NCBI GenBank assembly: GCA_021234155.1
Contig: JAJEKV010000006.1
Coordinates: forward strand, 1,486,001 to 1,550,000
Direction of reading: 5' to 3'
Length of the DNA: 64,000 bases
Origin: Isoetes taiwanensis
Lineage: Eukaryota; Streptophyta; Lycopodiopsida; Isoetales; Isoetaceae
In this document: positions 22,691-36,300 of the stretch, piece by piece
Layout of the letters: every line of letters starts with the position of its first letter
How positions within the stretch are numbered: the stretch's first letter is position 1
Made by a program: the position numbers and the translations under genes
The notes under the pieces: generated by a model
Seen by the model: the letters and a program-made list of their open reading frames with translations, nothing else
What the model was told of the DNA's origin: nothing
Database searches by the model: none

Positions 22691-24081
22691 GATCAATAAG
22701 ACTGGTGGTGGGGTCTTCTTCGTGAATGGCCCTGGTGGAACTGGGAAAACATATCTATATAACACTCTCCTAGGGTATGTACGTGCAAGGGGTTGGATTG
22801 CTCTAGCAGTTGCATCTTCTGGTATTGCGTCGGTGTTACTGCAAGGGGGTCGAACGGCTCATTCGTGTTTCAAGATACCCATAGGGGCACACGAAGCATC
22901 TACTTGCAATATTCCAAGGCAGTCAGAATTGGCAAGACTCATTCGAGCATGTCGGTTGATTGTATGGGATGAGGCACCAATGATGCACAAATGGATATTT
23001 GAGGCAGTGGATAGAACATTGAGAGATGTGATGGGCAATGAGCAGACCCCGTTTGGTGGGATTTCAATACTATTGGGAGGGGATTTCTGACAAATACTAC
23101 CCATGGTTCCTAAAGGTTCGCGCGCACAAATTGTAGAAGCTTCTCTAAAGCGTTCGTATATCTGGGATAGTGTGAGAGAATATAAACTGACAATCAACAT
23201 GCGCGTCATGAATGCATTGGGCTTAGATGCGCTTGAACAACAAGCATTTGCTGACTACTTACTAAGTATAGGAGATGGCCGAGAACCCACCTTTCCAGAG
23301 AAGGGTGTTGATATGGTGCATCTGCCACAAGATATATGCCTTGGCTCAGATGATGTGGATGATTTAATTCAGGACATATTTCCTGATATCCAACAGAACT
23401 GGAAAGAAGTGATTTTCTGGACACATCGTGCTATACTATCGCCTTTGAACCATTTTGTCGATGAGATCAATAAGAAGGTGGCGTCTCTCATCCCCTCGAA
23501 GAGACGATGATTACTTTAGTCTTGATCGAATCATAGACACAGATGGCCAGCAAGCAGGTCTATATCCCATTGAGTTTCTTAATGCACAAACTCCAAGTGG
23601 TGTACCGCCCCACGAGCTAACCCTAAAGGTCGGAATGATTGTAATGTTGTTGAGGTCTACATCGTTCAAGAAGGGCCTGTGCAATGGAACACGATTGATT
23701 ATACGAAAGCTGGGAAGACGTGTCATTGAGGCGTAGATAGTATGGCGGGACACACGTTGGTGATCTTTTGTGCTCCTATCGCGCATTCCAATTGTGCCTA
23801 CCGATTCAGGTTTGCCATTTCAGTTTGAAAGGGTGCAATTCCCTTTGCGGCTGGCCTTTGCCATGACCATAAACAAGTCCCAGGGCCAGACAATGCATAA
23901 GGTGGGGATATATCTTCCAAAGCCTGTCTTTACGCATGGACAATTGTATGTGGCATTCTCAAGGGTACAAAATCGACAAGGAATTAGGGTTGCTATCAAA
24001 GACCCACCATCCATGCCTCAAGAAGACGCCAATATAGTTTCAAGGTTCACAAGGAACGTGGTTTACACGGATGCTTTGTGA
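22650..24081 (+). pseudogene. Helitron PIF1-like helicase domain
   Basis: Walker A is NGPGGTGKT (about 22725-22751), Walker B is VWDEAPMM (about 22963-22986), followed by GGDF. Next come motif TINMRV, KVGMIVMLLR and the C-terminal motif FAMTINKSQGQTMHKVG with YVAFSRV. The frame after GGDF has TGA where the family has Arg (CGA to TGA, consistent with methylated-CpG decay). Further frame changes lie near 23460-23510 and 23736-23770. The helicase unwinds the strand during rolling-circle transfer; this copy is inactive. Confidence 0.85.
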
Positions 24082-24203
24082 TCTGGGTAAGTGTCATGTC
24101 CTCGACTAACGTTGTAGTGTCCATATATTGCATGTATATGTGTTTTCTTTCAAAGGTTTTCATGCTTCTTGGATGTTTATTCTTCTTCTGAATGTGTGCA
24201 GAT

Positions 24204-24856
24204 CATGAAGCCCTATACACCTTTTGTACCTCGGGAACTTGGAAATCCTAAGCCAAGGGCGATAGTTCATGTACATCGTAGGGATGGTACGTGTAAGATT
24301 TGTTAGTTCCAACAATAACAATTGCTTATATGCTTCTTAATAGTATATATTCTATCATTTATTAAGAAGTTCATCAATGCATGTTTTCTATCTTTTTCTG
24401 AAATGATGTCTTATTATTGTAGGGAGTTATGCGATAGTTGATAACATTTGGCGTGTTCTTCGTGTTGGAGTCAAAAAAGTTCCCCTCCAAGTATACATGC
24501 AGGGGAACTTGCTTCACGCCAGGAGGCATCACACACATTGGTGTTTGTGATGGGAGACGGTTCAAGGCTTGGGCATCTATTCCACATGACGCAGTTGGTG
24601 ATTACGAGCTTCCTGACTTCCTAACAAAGCATAACATTGTTGTTGGTACACCTGAGTCGCGCGTGTGGGACATGGTATCAGAGCATGTTTACACGTTCAT
24701 GTTCGCCACCATAGGCACGACGGGAGGAGCTTCTATACCTATCGGCCAGAACCGAAGCTTCACATCGAGCCGACGGACGTTCCTAGAGTTCTTTGGGACA
24801 GGTTCTTCATGATGTGGATCCATGAGATTGACGGACATAACCTCATTTGCGTATAG
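24204..24856 (+). pseudogene. Unidentified reading frame at the Helitron 3' side
   Basis: Downstream of the helicase stop, pieces in more than one frame (starting MKPYTPFVPRELGNPKPRA; then SYAIVDNIWRVLRVGV; then the 63-codon ORF 24665-24856) look protein-like but match no family I know. The ORF 24438-24812 overlaps in another frame. It could be a captured host gene piece or a lineage-specific Helitron tail. Confidence 0.3.
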
Positions 24857-25006
24857 AACCAGTATATTTGTTTAACATTTTGTTTGAACTTCATATTATG
24901 TGTACACTTTAAAAAGGTAAAGTTTGTTCCGTATCTATATGTGTCTATTTCCACCTACACAACCACAACTAACGCACATCAATGCCCTCATACGTCCACG
25001 ACTAAT

Positions 25007-25035
25007 GCCCGGCATCGCCGGGCACACGTTTCTAG
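25007..25035 (+). other. Helitron 3' terminus: hairpin plus CTAG
   Basis: GCCCGGC (25007-25013), loop ATC, GCCGGGC (25017-25023), 8-base spacer, then CTAG at 25032-25035 followed by T. This matches the CTRR end and subterminal hairpin of Helitrons and fixes the right boundary. Confidence 0.85.
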
Positions 25036-26430
25036 TCTATATCAGCTTTGACACCATTGTGATCATGAGGATAAGCTGACGAAAAATCAAACATCTGGCA
25101 GAATGTAGAGAACACGTCATGTTTGTTTTTTCACACACTTGTATGCCATACAATGCCTTATGTACTTACCACTGAAGTTTTACGTGATCCCTAGGTCTGA
25201 TTTAAGCCCGCCACCCAGTGAAAAAATAACGATTAGCATGTATCTTATAGAAATGCCATTTTGTAGTGAAATAAACTAAAGAATAAAAGAATCTTATGCC
25301 ACAGTATGCTAAGACTCAAGAACTTAGCATTTATATTTGTTATCGTCCAAGTCAATTCATGGGCAAATGCTGCCAAGTCCATATGGTTAATTGCAGTTTT
25401 CTGAATCCAGGATATATGCAGGATTCAAAACTCCAGTTTTCCATGAGGACCTTACCCAATTTCTCAATTCCGAATTATTTATCTGACAAGCCCCAAAATA
25501 ACAGAGCTAAAATTGGTTATGGCAGTTCCTTCAACTTCTTTCGGTGCAAAACCATAAAAGCAAGCGAAAAGTTCAAGAGACTGAGAATGAAATGCAATTT
25601 GACCCAAAGCTAATTATACCAGCAGTTCCAGGCATAGAAAGATCTCTTGCAAGGCAGCACGACAGCCATATATTTGAATCAAATGATTGCGTAGAAATCT
25701 ATTTTTTTCAAAACCATTCATTATAATGTAGTCATAAATCGACTTACCTTGGAAAAGCGCCTTCTTTTTGCCACAAGCATGAAGCCGAGAAGCGATGCTG
25801 GGAATGTCGAACTCGTGGCCGCAATAGCCACAGCTCCGCTAAGCCCTGTTAGCCCCGATGTCCGAACAAAAATGTTGGTTCATACCAAAAATAAGGCTTC
25901 CAAGTATCCCTTTGAGGAATATAAAGCTTAAACGCCGGAAATGAATCATATCCAAATAGGCATCGACCCATAACATTTCGATCTAAGGAAAATAACTTAG
26001 ACACTCATGCGGAGGGTCAGACAGAGAAAATTCGTGCACTTAAAAAACATTTTGCAAACTATCGCAGGCAAGCCATCAGAGGTGAAGCAGCCTCTACGAC
26101 GCTTGCCATCTCCGTGTTTATTTTATAATGGGCTTTTCTAATTTTCATGGCCATTGATCTATAAAATTAGAGATCTAACGGTTGTACTTCTGCCACATTA
26201 GATTTTGATGACATGGAAGAGACACATCGATAGGCTAGAATTGCAAGAAAGGGTGTAGGCCTGGTTAGGCTGGTGTGCTAAAAAATAAGAAAAGAAAATC
26301 TCAAGAGGAAGGGGCAAGAATGATATGGTTTTATAATCATACAGTTTGATTATGTCAATCAGTTATAAAATGCTCTTTTCATACCCTTTAAAATTGCTCT
26401 TTGTGTGATGAAATAATTGAATAACTCTCA
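25036..26430. other. Intergenic, no supported gene
   Basis: Mixed AT-rich sequence. A 60-codon plus-strand ORF (25749-25931) and minus-strand readings over the same GC-richer patch show no recognisable domain. A splice-donor-like ACTTACCTTGG patch at about 25740-25755 could mark a minus-strand exon edge, but I found no partner exon. Confidence 0.4.
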
Positions 26431-26442
26431 ATTTGTTAATAG

Positions 26443-26706
26443 ATATGGAAGTTGTACAAGTAACACCAATATTTCAACAAGGCTCGCGGAAACTTATTAT
26501 TTTTGATATGAATGGAGTTTTATTGAAATGTGTACGTTTGGCAGACAATAAACATGAGATCGTAGTCAGACCGAACTGTCTTGCTTTTATCGAACACCTT
26601 CTAAAGTTTGCAGAGGTTGCAATTTAGACAACAATGTCCGAGACAGGTTTATTGACTTGTTTGGAAAAGATTGTGCCCAATGACAAGGTCTTAAAATTCT
26701 GGGGTT
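26443..26706 (+). pseudogene. NIF/FCP1-type phosphatase fragment, broken
   Basis: The frame reads RKLIIFDMNGVLL, the DxNG-type nucleophile motif of plant NLI-interacting-factor (HAD superfamily) phosphatase-like proteins, then VVRPNCLAFIEHLLKFAEVAI. A TAG follows where the family has Trp (TGG); the frame then continues with TTMSETGLLTCLEKIVP before another TAA. Only the first third of a NIF domain is present. The block begins after a TAATAG acceptor-like site. It appears to be a decayed exon. Confidence 0.55.
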
Positions 26707-27342
26707 AAAATTATCTGGCCGTCCGATAGACCTCGGGCTTCATATGGAACGATCTGATTTGCAGTGACCAGAATTGGAAGTTTTGTGAAGTGGATCTGCG
26801 AAAGTGGTGCTGGCAGAAGTTGGCAGATTTTTTGGTTCGGGATGTTTGGAAGGAAAGAGATAGTATAATTTAATGCATAACTTTAATAGATTTAGCACTT
26901 GGGATTAGGGCGCTTTGATTTTACTCAAATTTTTGTATTAGGCCGACTTTGATACCGTATCATAACAAATTCTTTTTTCTGAATTTACAAATCTGCGTGG
27001 CATTACCAGAATGCACCACCCAAAACCCAGCGATTAAATTGGCCTCTTTTTGTTTTTCGTGGGCATTGAAGAGTTACAAAATACAAAGGTGCATATTGGC
27101 GAGATAGCAGAGAGGAGCATTTCGATGCGTATGTCTTTTTGTTTCTGGTAACTTTTACCCCCTGTTTTATCATACTCTATGCTGAGCCATGGACTGCTTC
27201 CCTTTTGTATTATGAGGGGTCATCAATCCTTTACATAAATTTTTACGGTGGAGTTTGAATCCCTTATGTGGTCTTTTGCTTGTGCTGACTTGTATGTGAA
27301 TCGTTGCAACACTTGCTCGATGGATAGTGAAGAGAGATTAAT
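26707..27342. other. Flank beyond the PA200 stop codon
   Basis: This lies downstream of PA200 on the minus strand and should include its 3' untranslated region. I saw no convincing separate gene. Confidence 0.5.
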
Positions 27343-27381
27343 CTATGCAAAATAAGATGCCGAGACTGAGCTCGAAAGGGC
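27343..27381 (-). CDS. PA200: Terminal PA200 exon with C-terminal docking tail
   Basis: A 39-base exon after TTTGGCAG encodes 12 residues ending SASYFA and TAG. Blm10/PA200 proteins dock into the alpha-ring pockets of the 20S proteasome through a C-terminal hydrophobic-Tyr-X type tail. The Tyr-Phe-Ala ending fits that of plant homologues. The reading continuing past the previous exon without splicing (VNLQLNMLNVF) has no family support. Confidence 0.85.
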   Translation of the reverse strand, partial: ALSSSVSASYFA

Positions 27382-30300
27382 CTGCCAAAGATACTAACAT
27401 GAGTAATATTGAATGGAAAACATTTAGCATGTTGAGTTGTAGATTCACCTCTAATTGGTCCTCCGTAAATTGCTTTTGCTGTATGCACCAAGTGTCCAAG
27501 TGAGTACGCCAAAACTCTCGTATGGTTTTGGTTACAGTTGCTCGTATTGGCCATGGATATTGGCTAAAGTAGGTTAATTCTGTCACTATAGTTGGGAGCC
27601 ATCTGGTAGCAACAATAAAGACAAAATCACAAAGAGAGGCCTATTACAATTTTCGTGATGATAAAGTTTCAATACAATTGCTTACTCTGGAACATCATAG
27701 GGTACAGAAAGAACACAAGAAGCAAGGCCTAGAGTAATCCCATGAACTTTGGGGATATGGTCTCTGTTGTTAATCCTGCCAATGGGGAGATCAGCATGGT
27801 ATATAATAGCACAAATAGTAAAGTATGTGGGATTACTTTTTATTGTTTGGAAGAGTATGAGCAAGTTCCAAGATATGTGTGCGGAATGAGCTGGCATATC
27901 GTTCTTCGGTACCCTTCATCAAACCAGAAAGAGTTGTAGAAGCTGTTTCCCTAACCTGTACAATAAAAATAAACTTCATTGAGTCTTCTAGATTTTCATA
28001 TGCATTCAAAGATTTTATACCTCCAATTGAGTATCGCTCAATAGGTTCTTCACTTCATCCCAAATACGCTGCTTTTCTACATCTTCCATGGCAAATATGT
28101 GTCTACATGCATTTCATGTTTTTTGTCAAAGAATCTATAGGAATTATGACATTCGATGAAATTTCACCTGTAATAGAAGTGTTGTATGAAGGTCAAAGAA
28201 GACATCCTTGCATGCCAGTTCATATCAGTCATCCCTTCTAAAATTGCTGATACAGCAGAAGGAATCCATGTGGAAGGAAACAACTGCCAACGAAGAAGTC
28301 GGAGCACCCACTTTGCCAGATCACGAAGGTCTTCTTGAGATGTTTCCTACAGAATTAAATGCGTTGCAATATATTGTGTTAACACTGTTGCACAAGACTG
28401 AGCTAAACGATTAAGATGCCAAGGGAAATTAAGCTTCTGAAAATTCAATGTTATGTAATGATTACTAATGGCTTAAAAGAAGTGAAACCTGTATCTGAAG
28501 CAATGGGTATATAATCTGGACAATGATTCCAGCCTGGGAGATTGATGCACCTTCCTTAATGCTTGTTTTCAAGTAATGGAGAATCTGTAAAGCACGAAAT
28601 TGGTAATTGACTAAAGGTGCAAAATGGAAAAAGGATCCTCAGCTTTACCGTCTCCATGCAGTTGATTGCTTCTTTTGTCTCAGAATCTATATCACTTGAG
28701 GCATGCATGGAGTTGATCTTTACAACAGCTGTTTTTATCCTGCCGAAGAAATCATTATGACAGCCATTAAGATTAGCTATTGCATCATAGTGCGTGTTCT
28801 TTGAAAGGATATTGCAATCTTGGTCTCCAATGTGTTTCATGGTAGCGAGTTGCAAGTGTTGGCATATGGTACAAATAAGACTTCCCACAGCTTCACGAAC
28901 CTGGTTCATTGTTCAGAAAATGGTTAGTAAATTCATTGGTCTATGTCTGCACACTTTGTTTTTCACCATATCTTTCTATTGGTGCTACATTGCTTTTTAT
29001 CTCTCAGGAGATTAGAATCTCAACCATGTTATTTAATTAAAGATCTTGCTGAGCCTTCCTGGCTAGGTCCTCCGTGAACTTTTAATGAGCATGTGCCAGA
29101 TTGTTATTGAAATTATTATACTTACTCGCAATCCAGGTTTGTTAAATGGATCTAATGAAAGAGTATTTTTATGAAAGAGTCATTAGGTCTAATAGAACTT
29201 CGTTATTAACTTGGTAAACTCCTTGATGTGGCTAGTATACTGCTAAATATTTAAAGATTCCATCATTGTGGTGCCACTTCCTTTCGTTTCCTTCTTTTCT
29301 TTTCATTTTTAAGTTTGTTGGAAAAGCGTCATGCCACCTCAAGATACTTGTCCAGAAATTTGTGTTGTTCACCCATTTAGTGGAAAATGTCAGGTGTGTA
29401 CCTGTGGTGTTGAGCTTGTTGCATAAGGCACAATATCCTTCAAGATTTCATGGTGGAGGGCTATTTCTTCCTCAAGCATGTGTTGTGGCTTAATTTCAAG
29501 CACTGCAGCTCGGATAAACGTTATCCACTTTGATATCAAACTGTTTGATGCATTTTCTGGTAGTGCCTCTGATATACACTTCAGAATTTTTTGTTGTAGT
29601 GGAGGAGCACCATTGATATAACACCTTTTGCCTCCAACAGCGAAATTTATACATGCAGTCCATTCAGGCACAGATTCTAAATTTGCTTGCAGCACAACCA
29701 TCCGAAGTGTGGAGCATAACCAATCATTCCAAGCCTTATTTGCGGATGCTGTTCCAGAACGTAGAATACCAGCTATAATCTCAGCTGCCACACATTGCTT
29801 ATTTCTTTCATCAAATGCTTTTGCTGCATCTATCAATGGTTCATGTAAGATATCTATCACGCCACTTCCAAATACTTGACAGAGGCGTTTGAAAAACTTT
29901 GCAAATGTTGGAGAAAATTCTTTTCCTTCTACTTGTAGGTCCCAATTTTTATGAGGCCACTTCTTCATGTACCTCGGCATGTAAGAACCCACAATATCAG
30001 ATAATTTTGATTGTTGGTATTCATCATCAGAATAATGATGGTCAAGTGCAAGTTTTGTAATTATGTTCTGGCCAAAATCCTGCTTTAGAAGATCTCTAGT
30101 AGACAGTTCAGCATTTATCTTAGTCTCACATGATGTCGGCAAGATGAAGAGCAATGAAGTAATTGAAACACGCCTCAAAGCAGGAATGTCACTTTCAAGA
30201 TTGTTCAAGAAGTGCCCTGAATAAACAAAAGTTGAGTGGTCAATTGATCCATTTGCAGTCAACAAATTTGAGTTAAATATAAATATACCAGTGATCATGG

Positions 30301-33300
30301 CTCTTAGCTCATTCTTGTCCAGAGATGGCTCAAATGAAGAACCGAGGAAAAGTAATATGCCATGTCCCATTAAGTTATATCTGTGAAACAGAAGTGTAAC
30401 TTGGGTAAAATTGAGCAAGAGGAATTTTGCCTTTTCTGCATGAAACTCTACCTCCAGTGCATGGATTTACTAGACGTGGAAAGATGATCTTTGATATGAA
30501 GAATGAGATCTTTATATGATGAAACATCTGCCTCTTTCTTAGAATGGAAATCGCTAAAGATTAACTTGAAACATTTGAAAAGCTGCATCATATAATAGTG
30601 CCATATATTTTTGAGTCAGAGAAAAGCAAATGTGTGGCATGTTTGGATAATGCATACTAAAAACAAAGGCAGTTAAAGATGATAATTAGTATAGTTTGTT
30701 TTGCTTAGCCTGTTTTAAGGGTATCAGTGCCATATATTTATATGTTATGGCACTTAAACCTTATAGATGAAATTTAGATATTTGTACAACATTCTCTAAT
30801 AGGGAATAAGGATCTAACGGTATAAAAAAGGTATTAAAGTTCTAGAAGGGTGTGCGTTTGTGAGATCATCTTGGAAATTATAGAGTTGCACACCAAGTTA
30901 TGCAGATTCATTTACTTTCTTTTGGTTGTATAAAAAGAATAGAGAAATAAAAGGGGTTATAGGAGAGGGTTACATGGTTAATCAATTTGTCTTCTACGGG
31001 AAACTTTTTGTGGTTCTTGTTGCATTTGAATGGCAAAAAAAAAAAAAAAGATACTTTTTAGTTAAAGAAGACAATATTCAGAAGTAGATGATGTGATGAT
31101 AAAGAATTTTAGAGAAAGTAATTATGGAGTTAAAAATTTGAGTACTTTTGTGCCTAGATAAGCTGAATGGAACACCTTGCCACTCTGATTTCTTGGCTTC
31201 TAGATACCATAGTCTTTTGATGCATAGATGAATGATAAATAGTGGGCTTGCAAATTGGGCCATGCACCAAAGGATGATGTTCAAAGAACATTCACAAAAA
31301 ATTCTTGTATCTTACTAATGTTGTCACTTCCTCTATATACTGATCTCTCTGTAGTGTATAGAAATGCATAGATAGATGAAAGTGCATAGAGATACCTATT
31401 CATAGTTGAATGTGGATGTATTGTTCACTATCTATGAGTATGTTGCATATCACACAATGACTTGGGTTGCATGCTAAAGAAGTTGGCTCTGCCAACTTAT
31501 GCAGCAAGTTGCAAGAGCCTTGAACAAAAGCCAATGGGCATTAGCTTTGGAAGGTGTAATTTCGGCGACCTCGAAATTTCGCCTGAAATTTCGAGGTGAT
31601 GTGGCAGATCCAAGAGCGGCGTCAGCCGCGAGTGGACTCTGCCACGTTCATCGACGAAAAAAAATGGACCCTAAAATCTTGTCCTTTTTTTGCTTTTCCG
31701 GCATTTATCCGCTGGAAATATTGGCGGCGCCGGTTAGAAGGGGACAGCAGGGGCCGACACAAGCAGGGGACGGAGGCAGTGGCCGACGGATTGAATCGAC
31801 TGAATCTCGACTGTGTTTTTCGCATTGAAAAAACCTGCTGTTTGGCCCTATAATTTCAGGGTCCCTTTTTTTTCGTATAGAATTAAGTGAATGACTTGGA
31901 AGAGATGTTTGCTTAGATAGTAAAAAGAAAGATTGCAAATTGGAAGAGATGTTTGCTTAGATAGTAAAAAGAAAGATTGCAAATTGGCTTTGGCAATTTT
32001 TTTCATTGTTGCCCACTTTTTTTAATTTTTTTCCATCATTGTTCTCCGTTGTCGTCCATCTAGAATAGCATCTAAATGAAGCATTGTCTTGGACAACTCA
32101 TGGTGAATCGGAGATAAGAGATAGTGTTTATTTGAAAATGTTGTGGCTTGGCCAAGACTTACGGAGTAAGTTTTATGTTGTTTTATGTTATTATGGTGAT
32201 AAGTTTACAATTTGACTTGTGATGATGAGTTTTACAATTTGATTTACTAATTATATATGCATACAAAATGTTTGCTAAAATGGATTGATTGATGATAATA
32301 AAAGGAGAATTTCTGATCAACCGTGACATTACATGAAATTGGAGGCTAATGAGGTATTTATATTAGATAATAATTAATGATTGGTTTTAGGGCGCTCGCA
32401 TTTCCTGGAGCATTTTGAAGTGTCCTAATTTATTCGACGGTCAAAAGAGGTAAAAATAGTTTAAAAATGCGCCTAGAAATGGCTCCATTAGGGCGTCGTC
32501 ACGGTAGTGCTTTGCCTAATTTAAGCTAGTTTTAGATTTGGAAAATTTAAAGAATTGAGTAGGTAGTAATCTTGAGTTTGCTTAAGCATGTCTTGGCTTG
32601 GATGTTTGAAGCAACCGGGGTAGAAGATGACAATTGTGGTGGTTTATCTTGCTTGCCTTTTAATATCTTGCTGAAGTATTTTATGCATTTAGTAATACAT
32701 ACCTTGGAAATCGCATTTTGAGCCTTAATCGTATCATGATGATCACTGCAATATACTTAGAAGCAGGTCAATGACTACAATAGTAATTCTCACCATGACC
32801 ATTCTAAAGTGCTACAAACCTTTTGAGAAGTGATGTTAGGAAGGATGACAAAGAATTCAAGTCCTGCAACATAACAGTCATAATTATTTGCATGCCTTTT
32901 TTTACAAAGACATTCACAAATTCTATTATGTATTTAGAAAATATTATGTGCCATATTCGATATTAATGTCTTAAAGGTTAATGAAACCATGTCCTGAACC
33001 ATTTCCCATTTTGCATACAATATTTCAGATTTCTAATCTCTAAAAAGTTTTAAGAATTCGTTTCCCAGCTTCTAACTTGAAAGTAATTGAGGACAGCCTA
33101 ATTTGCCAAACCTCTACGTTTCAAATTTGTTTGAAGTAGTTAGATCCAAATAACGGTCTCTACAACGAAGCCCAAAGAGAGGCAGAGAGAGTCTAGCGCA
33201 GTTATAGATCCAAGAATTCATATTTGTTGAATTTCAAATTTTATGATGAAAAATCTCAAGAAGAGCGGTAAGATTACTTTTGGGTTTAAAGCATAAAGAC

Positions 33301-36300
33301 AAAGAAAGCCAAATTTTGTATGCTTAACCTGGGGCGTAAATGTTTCATTCCTTAGACAAAATGGGTATACTCGTGACATAAACTCTAGAAAGCATGTAAG
33401 TAACGTTTAAAGTACGCCTCAAAAAGAAGCTGCAAGGAAAACTCTAAAAAGCATGTGCCATTGCAGTACGCCTCAAAAAGAAGCTGTAACGGCTAGAATT
33501 GCACAGCCGGATCTAAAGGAGCAGTCCAGCATTTATATAGCCAAAGCATTAGAATTAGCTATTCTATTGTCATGCCATTAATATAACAGAATTAACTAGA
33601 AGATGGAATTATATGATGCCGAGCATGTAAATTGAATATAGGCCGATCATTTTGTTATGGGAGAAAATGTAAGGCAATATAATCTCAAAAATATCACATG
33701 GCTTGTTTAATTTGACCTGGAACAAGGTGATCTTGGATGTAGCTAGTCCTCCTTGTAGCCAATATTACAAGGAGCTTAGCTGGTCCTTCAATTTACAACA
33801 TATCAGTGGACCCTATATTGATTATAAGGTTTTTGGCTTCACCTCCTCTATCTGAGAATGCGTTTACCATTTTTTGGTGGAATATGAACATGCCATTTAT
33901 TTGCTAATTTGACAGATGAAAAACCCATTCTTTTAGATTTTTTTTGTTAATTTCATGCAACTCATTATATCTTCTCGATCCATTACTTTATACAGTAATT
34001 GTTTCCAACATGCATACTTACCTCCAAAATATGACGAAGAACAATAGTTGTACCAAGAACATTGCAAGCCCCACGAACCATTTGTTCTGTCGCTTTTGTG
34101 CTTTCTAGAATTGTACAGAAGTCAGAATGGCAACTTTTAATCAAAGTCGGATAGCGGGAAAATAACCACCAAAGACTATTGTCCGCAGCACTGGTGATTA
34201 AGAAAGTATTTGTTAGGAAATTCATCAAGGATTTTTGCCGTTTTTATAATCTCAATAACTAAACAAGCAATAAGCAGCAACCTGTAGCATGTTCTTTTTG
34301 GGTGTTACTTGGAACAGTAATGTCAAAGTTATTACATTCATGTCATGAGCACCAAATGTTTATCCATATGTTAAACTAGCAACTGGATTGGAAAAACGGC
34401 AGCTTGCAGGGTTATTACTAAATACTTGTCTTGGATGATGGAGCCGAACATTTGTTGATGATTTGTTTGTTGCAGATGACAAAGCTAAGATTCCAATTCT
34501 AAGCACCTAACTTCTCATCAAATATGACGTTGTGAGCACATATAAAAGTATCAAGCGCTCACATGTAGACAGAAATCAAAGGAAAATTCTAAAAGATAAT
34601 CTATTGCCCAAGTGAACAGCAAGCAATTTGCCTAGCTTACATTACTCCCATTCAGAGGAGAGATCCCTTTTCTTTACTTTTAGCTTGGCCTTAAGACTTT
34701 AAAAGCAATCTGAATTTCCATAGCCCCTGCAAAAACCTGTGTTTTACTGTAGATTAATATATTTTTTGCTAGTTTTGGCATTGCACTTATGGAAACCACT
34801 GATAATTTGGCATAGTACATCCCTTTAAGAAATGCCTATCCGGCAGGTAGGCGGCACCTGTCACCTGTGCCCATTAGAGGGAGGGAGGTGTTTTATGGAA
34901 AACGAATAGACAACATAAGAACTCCTGCATCACAAATTTGGCAGATAGCTCAATGATAAGCACTCCACTTGTGCCCAGCCAGTCGATTCATCTGTTCATG
35001 CAAAAGTATGCATTCCAATAATGATTGTTATCATACATGTCTGGACTCGCATAAGAAATGCATTCAAATGTTGGCGAAGTCACTGTTAGTTCAAGTTCTG
35101 AATATTTGGGCAAATGTAGGTCATGGACATCTTTCCCGAACCATTTGGCTCCCACTTTCCAGCAGATATTCTTTGAATGGGCATAAATTTCTCTAGTTTT
35201 GGAACTTTAATGCCCAAGAGATATGCAGTCTAACATTAACTATTCATCTCGCTTCTAACATAACAGATGTTTTGAAAAGTTGCTGTTGCTTGAGTTCCAA
35301 ATAGTTGGGTAAGAACCACCGTGAATCCCTTTCCAGTCCAAGGGACATTTGGCGAAACAGCAGCTGTTGTTGTTGAACATTAACTCACTATACATCATGG
35401 AGCATACTACCAAGCATTAGCTATAATTTGTACTACAGAACCTCAACAAGCTAAAGCAGCATCCAGGCTGAACCCTTCTTCACATAAAGAATAAGTGGTT
35501 GATAAATATATTCCCTCCTGTTCCAGCAAAATTTTGCTGCAATATGCGTTACCTTTAGATGAGAGAAAGAAATTGCTTTCTACCTTTCTAGCCATTTTCA
35601 AAGTGTCCAACTTGGACAGGTACTTACACTACTACTTGAAAGGAAAGTCGCAGTAGATTAACAAAGTAGTTAGCAACCAAGTCGACAATGGTATTTGTGA
35701 ATCTGTTCATCTAAGAGACAACCGGGACACATAAGCCCTGGATATCGCCAATCAAGAACAGGAATGGATAGAAGCAGATAAGCATTGGACTGCACACATA
35801 TAGGTGCTTTCAACATGGGAAGTTCAAGACAGCATTGTTATAACAGCTGTCACATTTGCAGGTATGTTATGCAGAAGAAAATGAGTAATTCACTTTTGGT
35901 AAGCCATACCTGCTTATATTCCTCTTATAAAAAATACCAGAAAACATACTTATATATGAAAGAAATAACTTACTGACGAACATTGCTGTAAAAATGTACA
36001 GAAAGTTTCTGTAGGTCTTTCATAAGCATATCAACATGCACTGGTACGCTGGAGTTGGCATCACCTTCCTGGTAAGCCTTTGAAGCACGCTTGATATTAT
36101 GGATGAATATTCTTTCTCGTAGTACCCATATTGGCCTACAAAATGGATGGTGTTAAATTGGAATTTACCATGAGTACATATGCTATAAGACCCATACCGA
36201 CACTTAGTTTTGGTGTCTGGTTCTGTCAGATCTCTCTTGGAGGCTAACCACTTCTTTCTATATTTTGAAAGCAACTCCTCTTCCATGGTTCCTGCATTTC

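Larger units (their letters stand above)
18491..25035 (+). mobile_element. Helitron (rolling-circle transposon), decayed autonomous copy
   Basis: The plus strand carries, in order, a basic N-terminal region, a Cys-rich CKHCGALLW motif, a Rep domain with an HUH motif (GLPHVHL), the twin-tyrosine region (YLYKYIYKG) and a PIF1-type helicase. The 3' end is a GC-rich hairpin 8 bases before CTAG, followed by T, exactly as Helitrons end. The 5' end is placed at TCTATTTATTATAG (18491) after an A, on weak evidence. Several frameshifts and stops show the copy is dead. Confidence 0.85.

Noticed and set aside
27264-27554. 96-codon ORF across the last PA200 exons
   Set aside because: Wrong frame for FTEDQLE and for the SYFA tail; shadow of the real exons.
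34940-35000. Possible tRNA gene near 34947
   Set aside because: Only an A-box-like stretch is convincing; acceptor and anticodon stems do not form.
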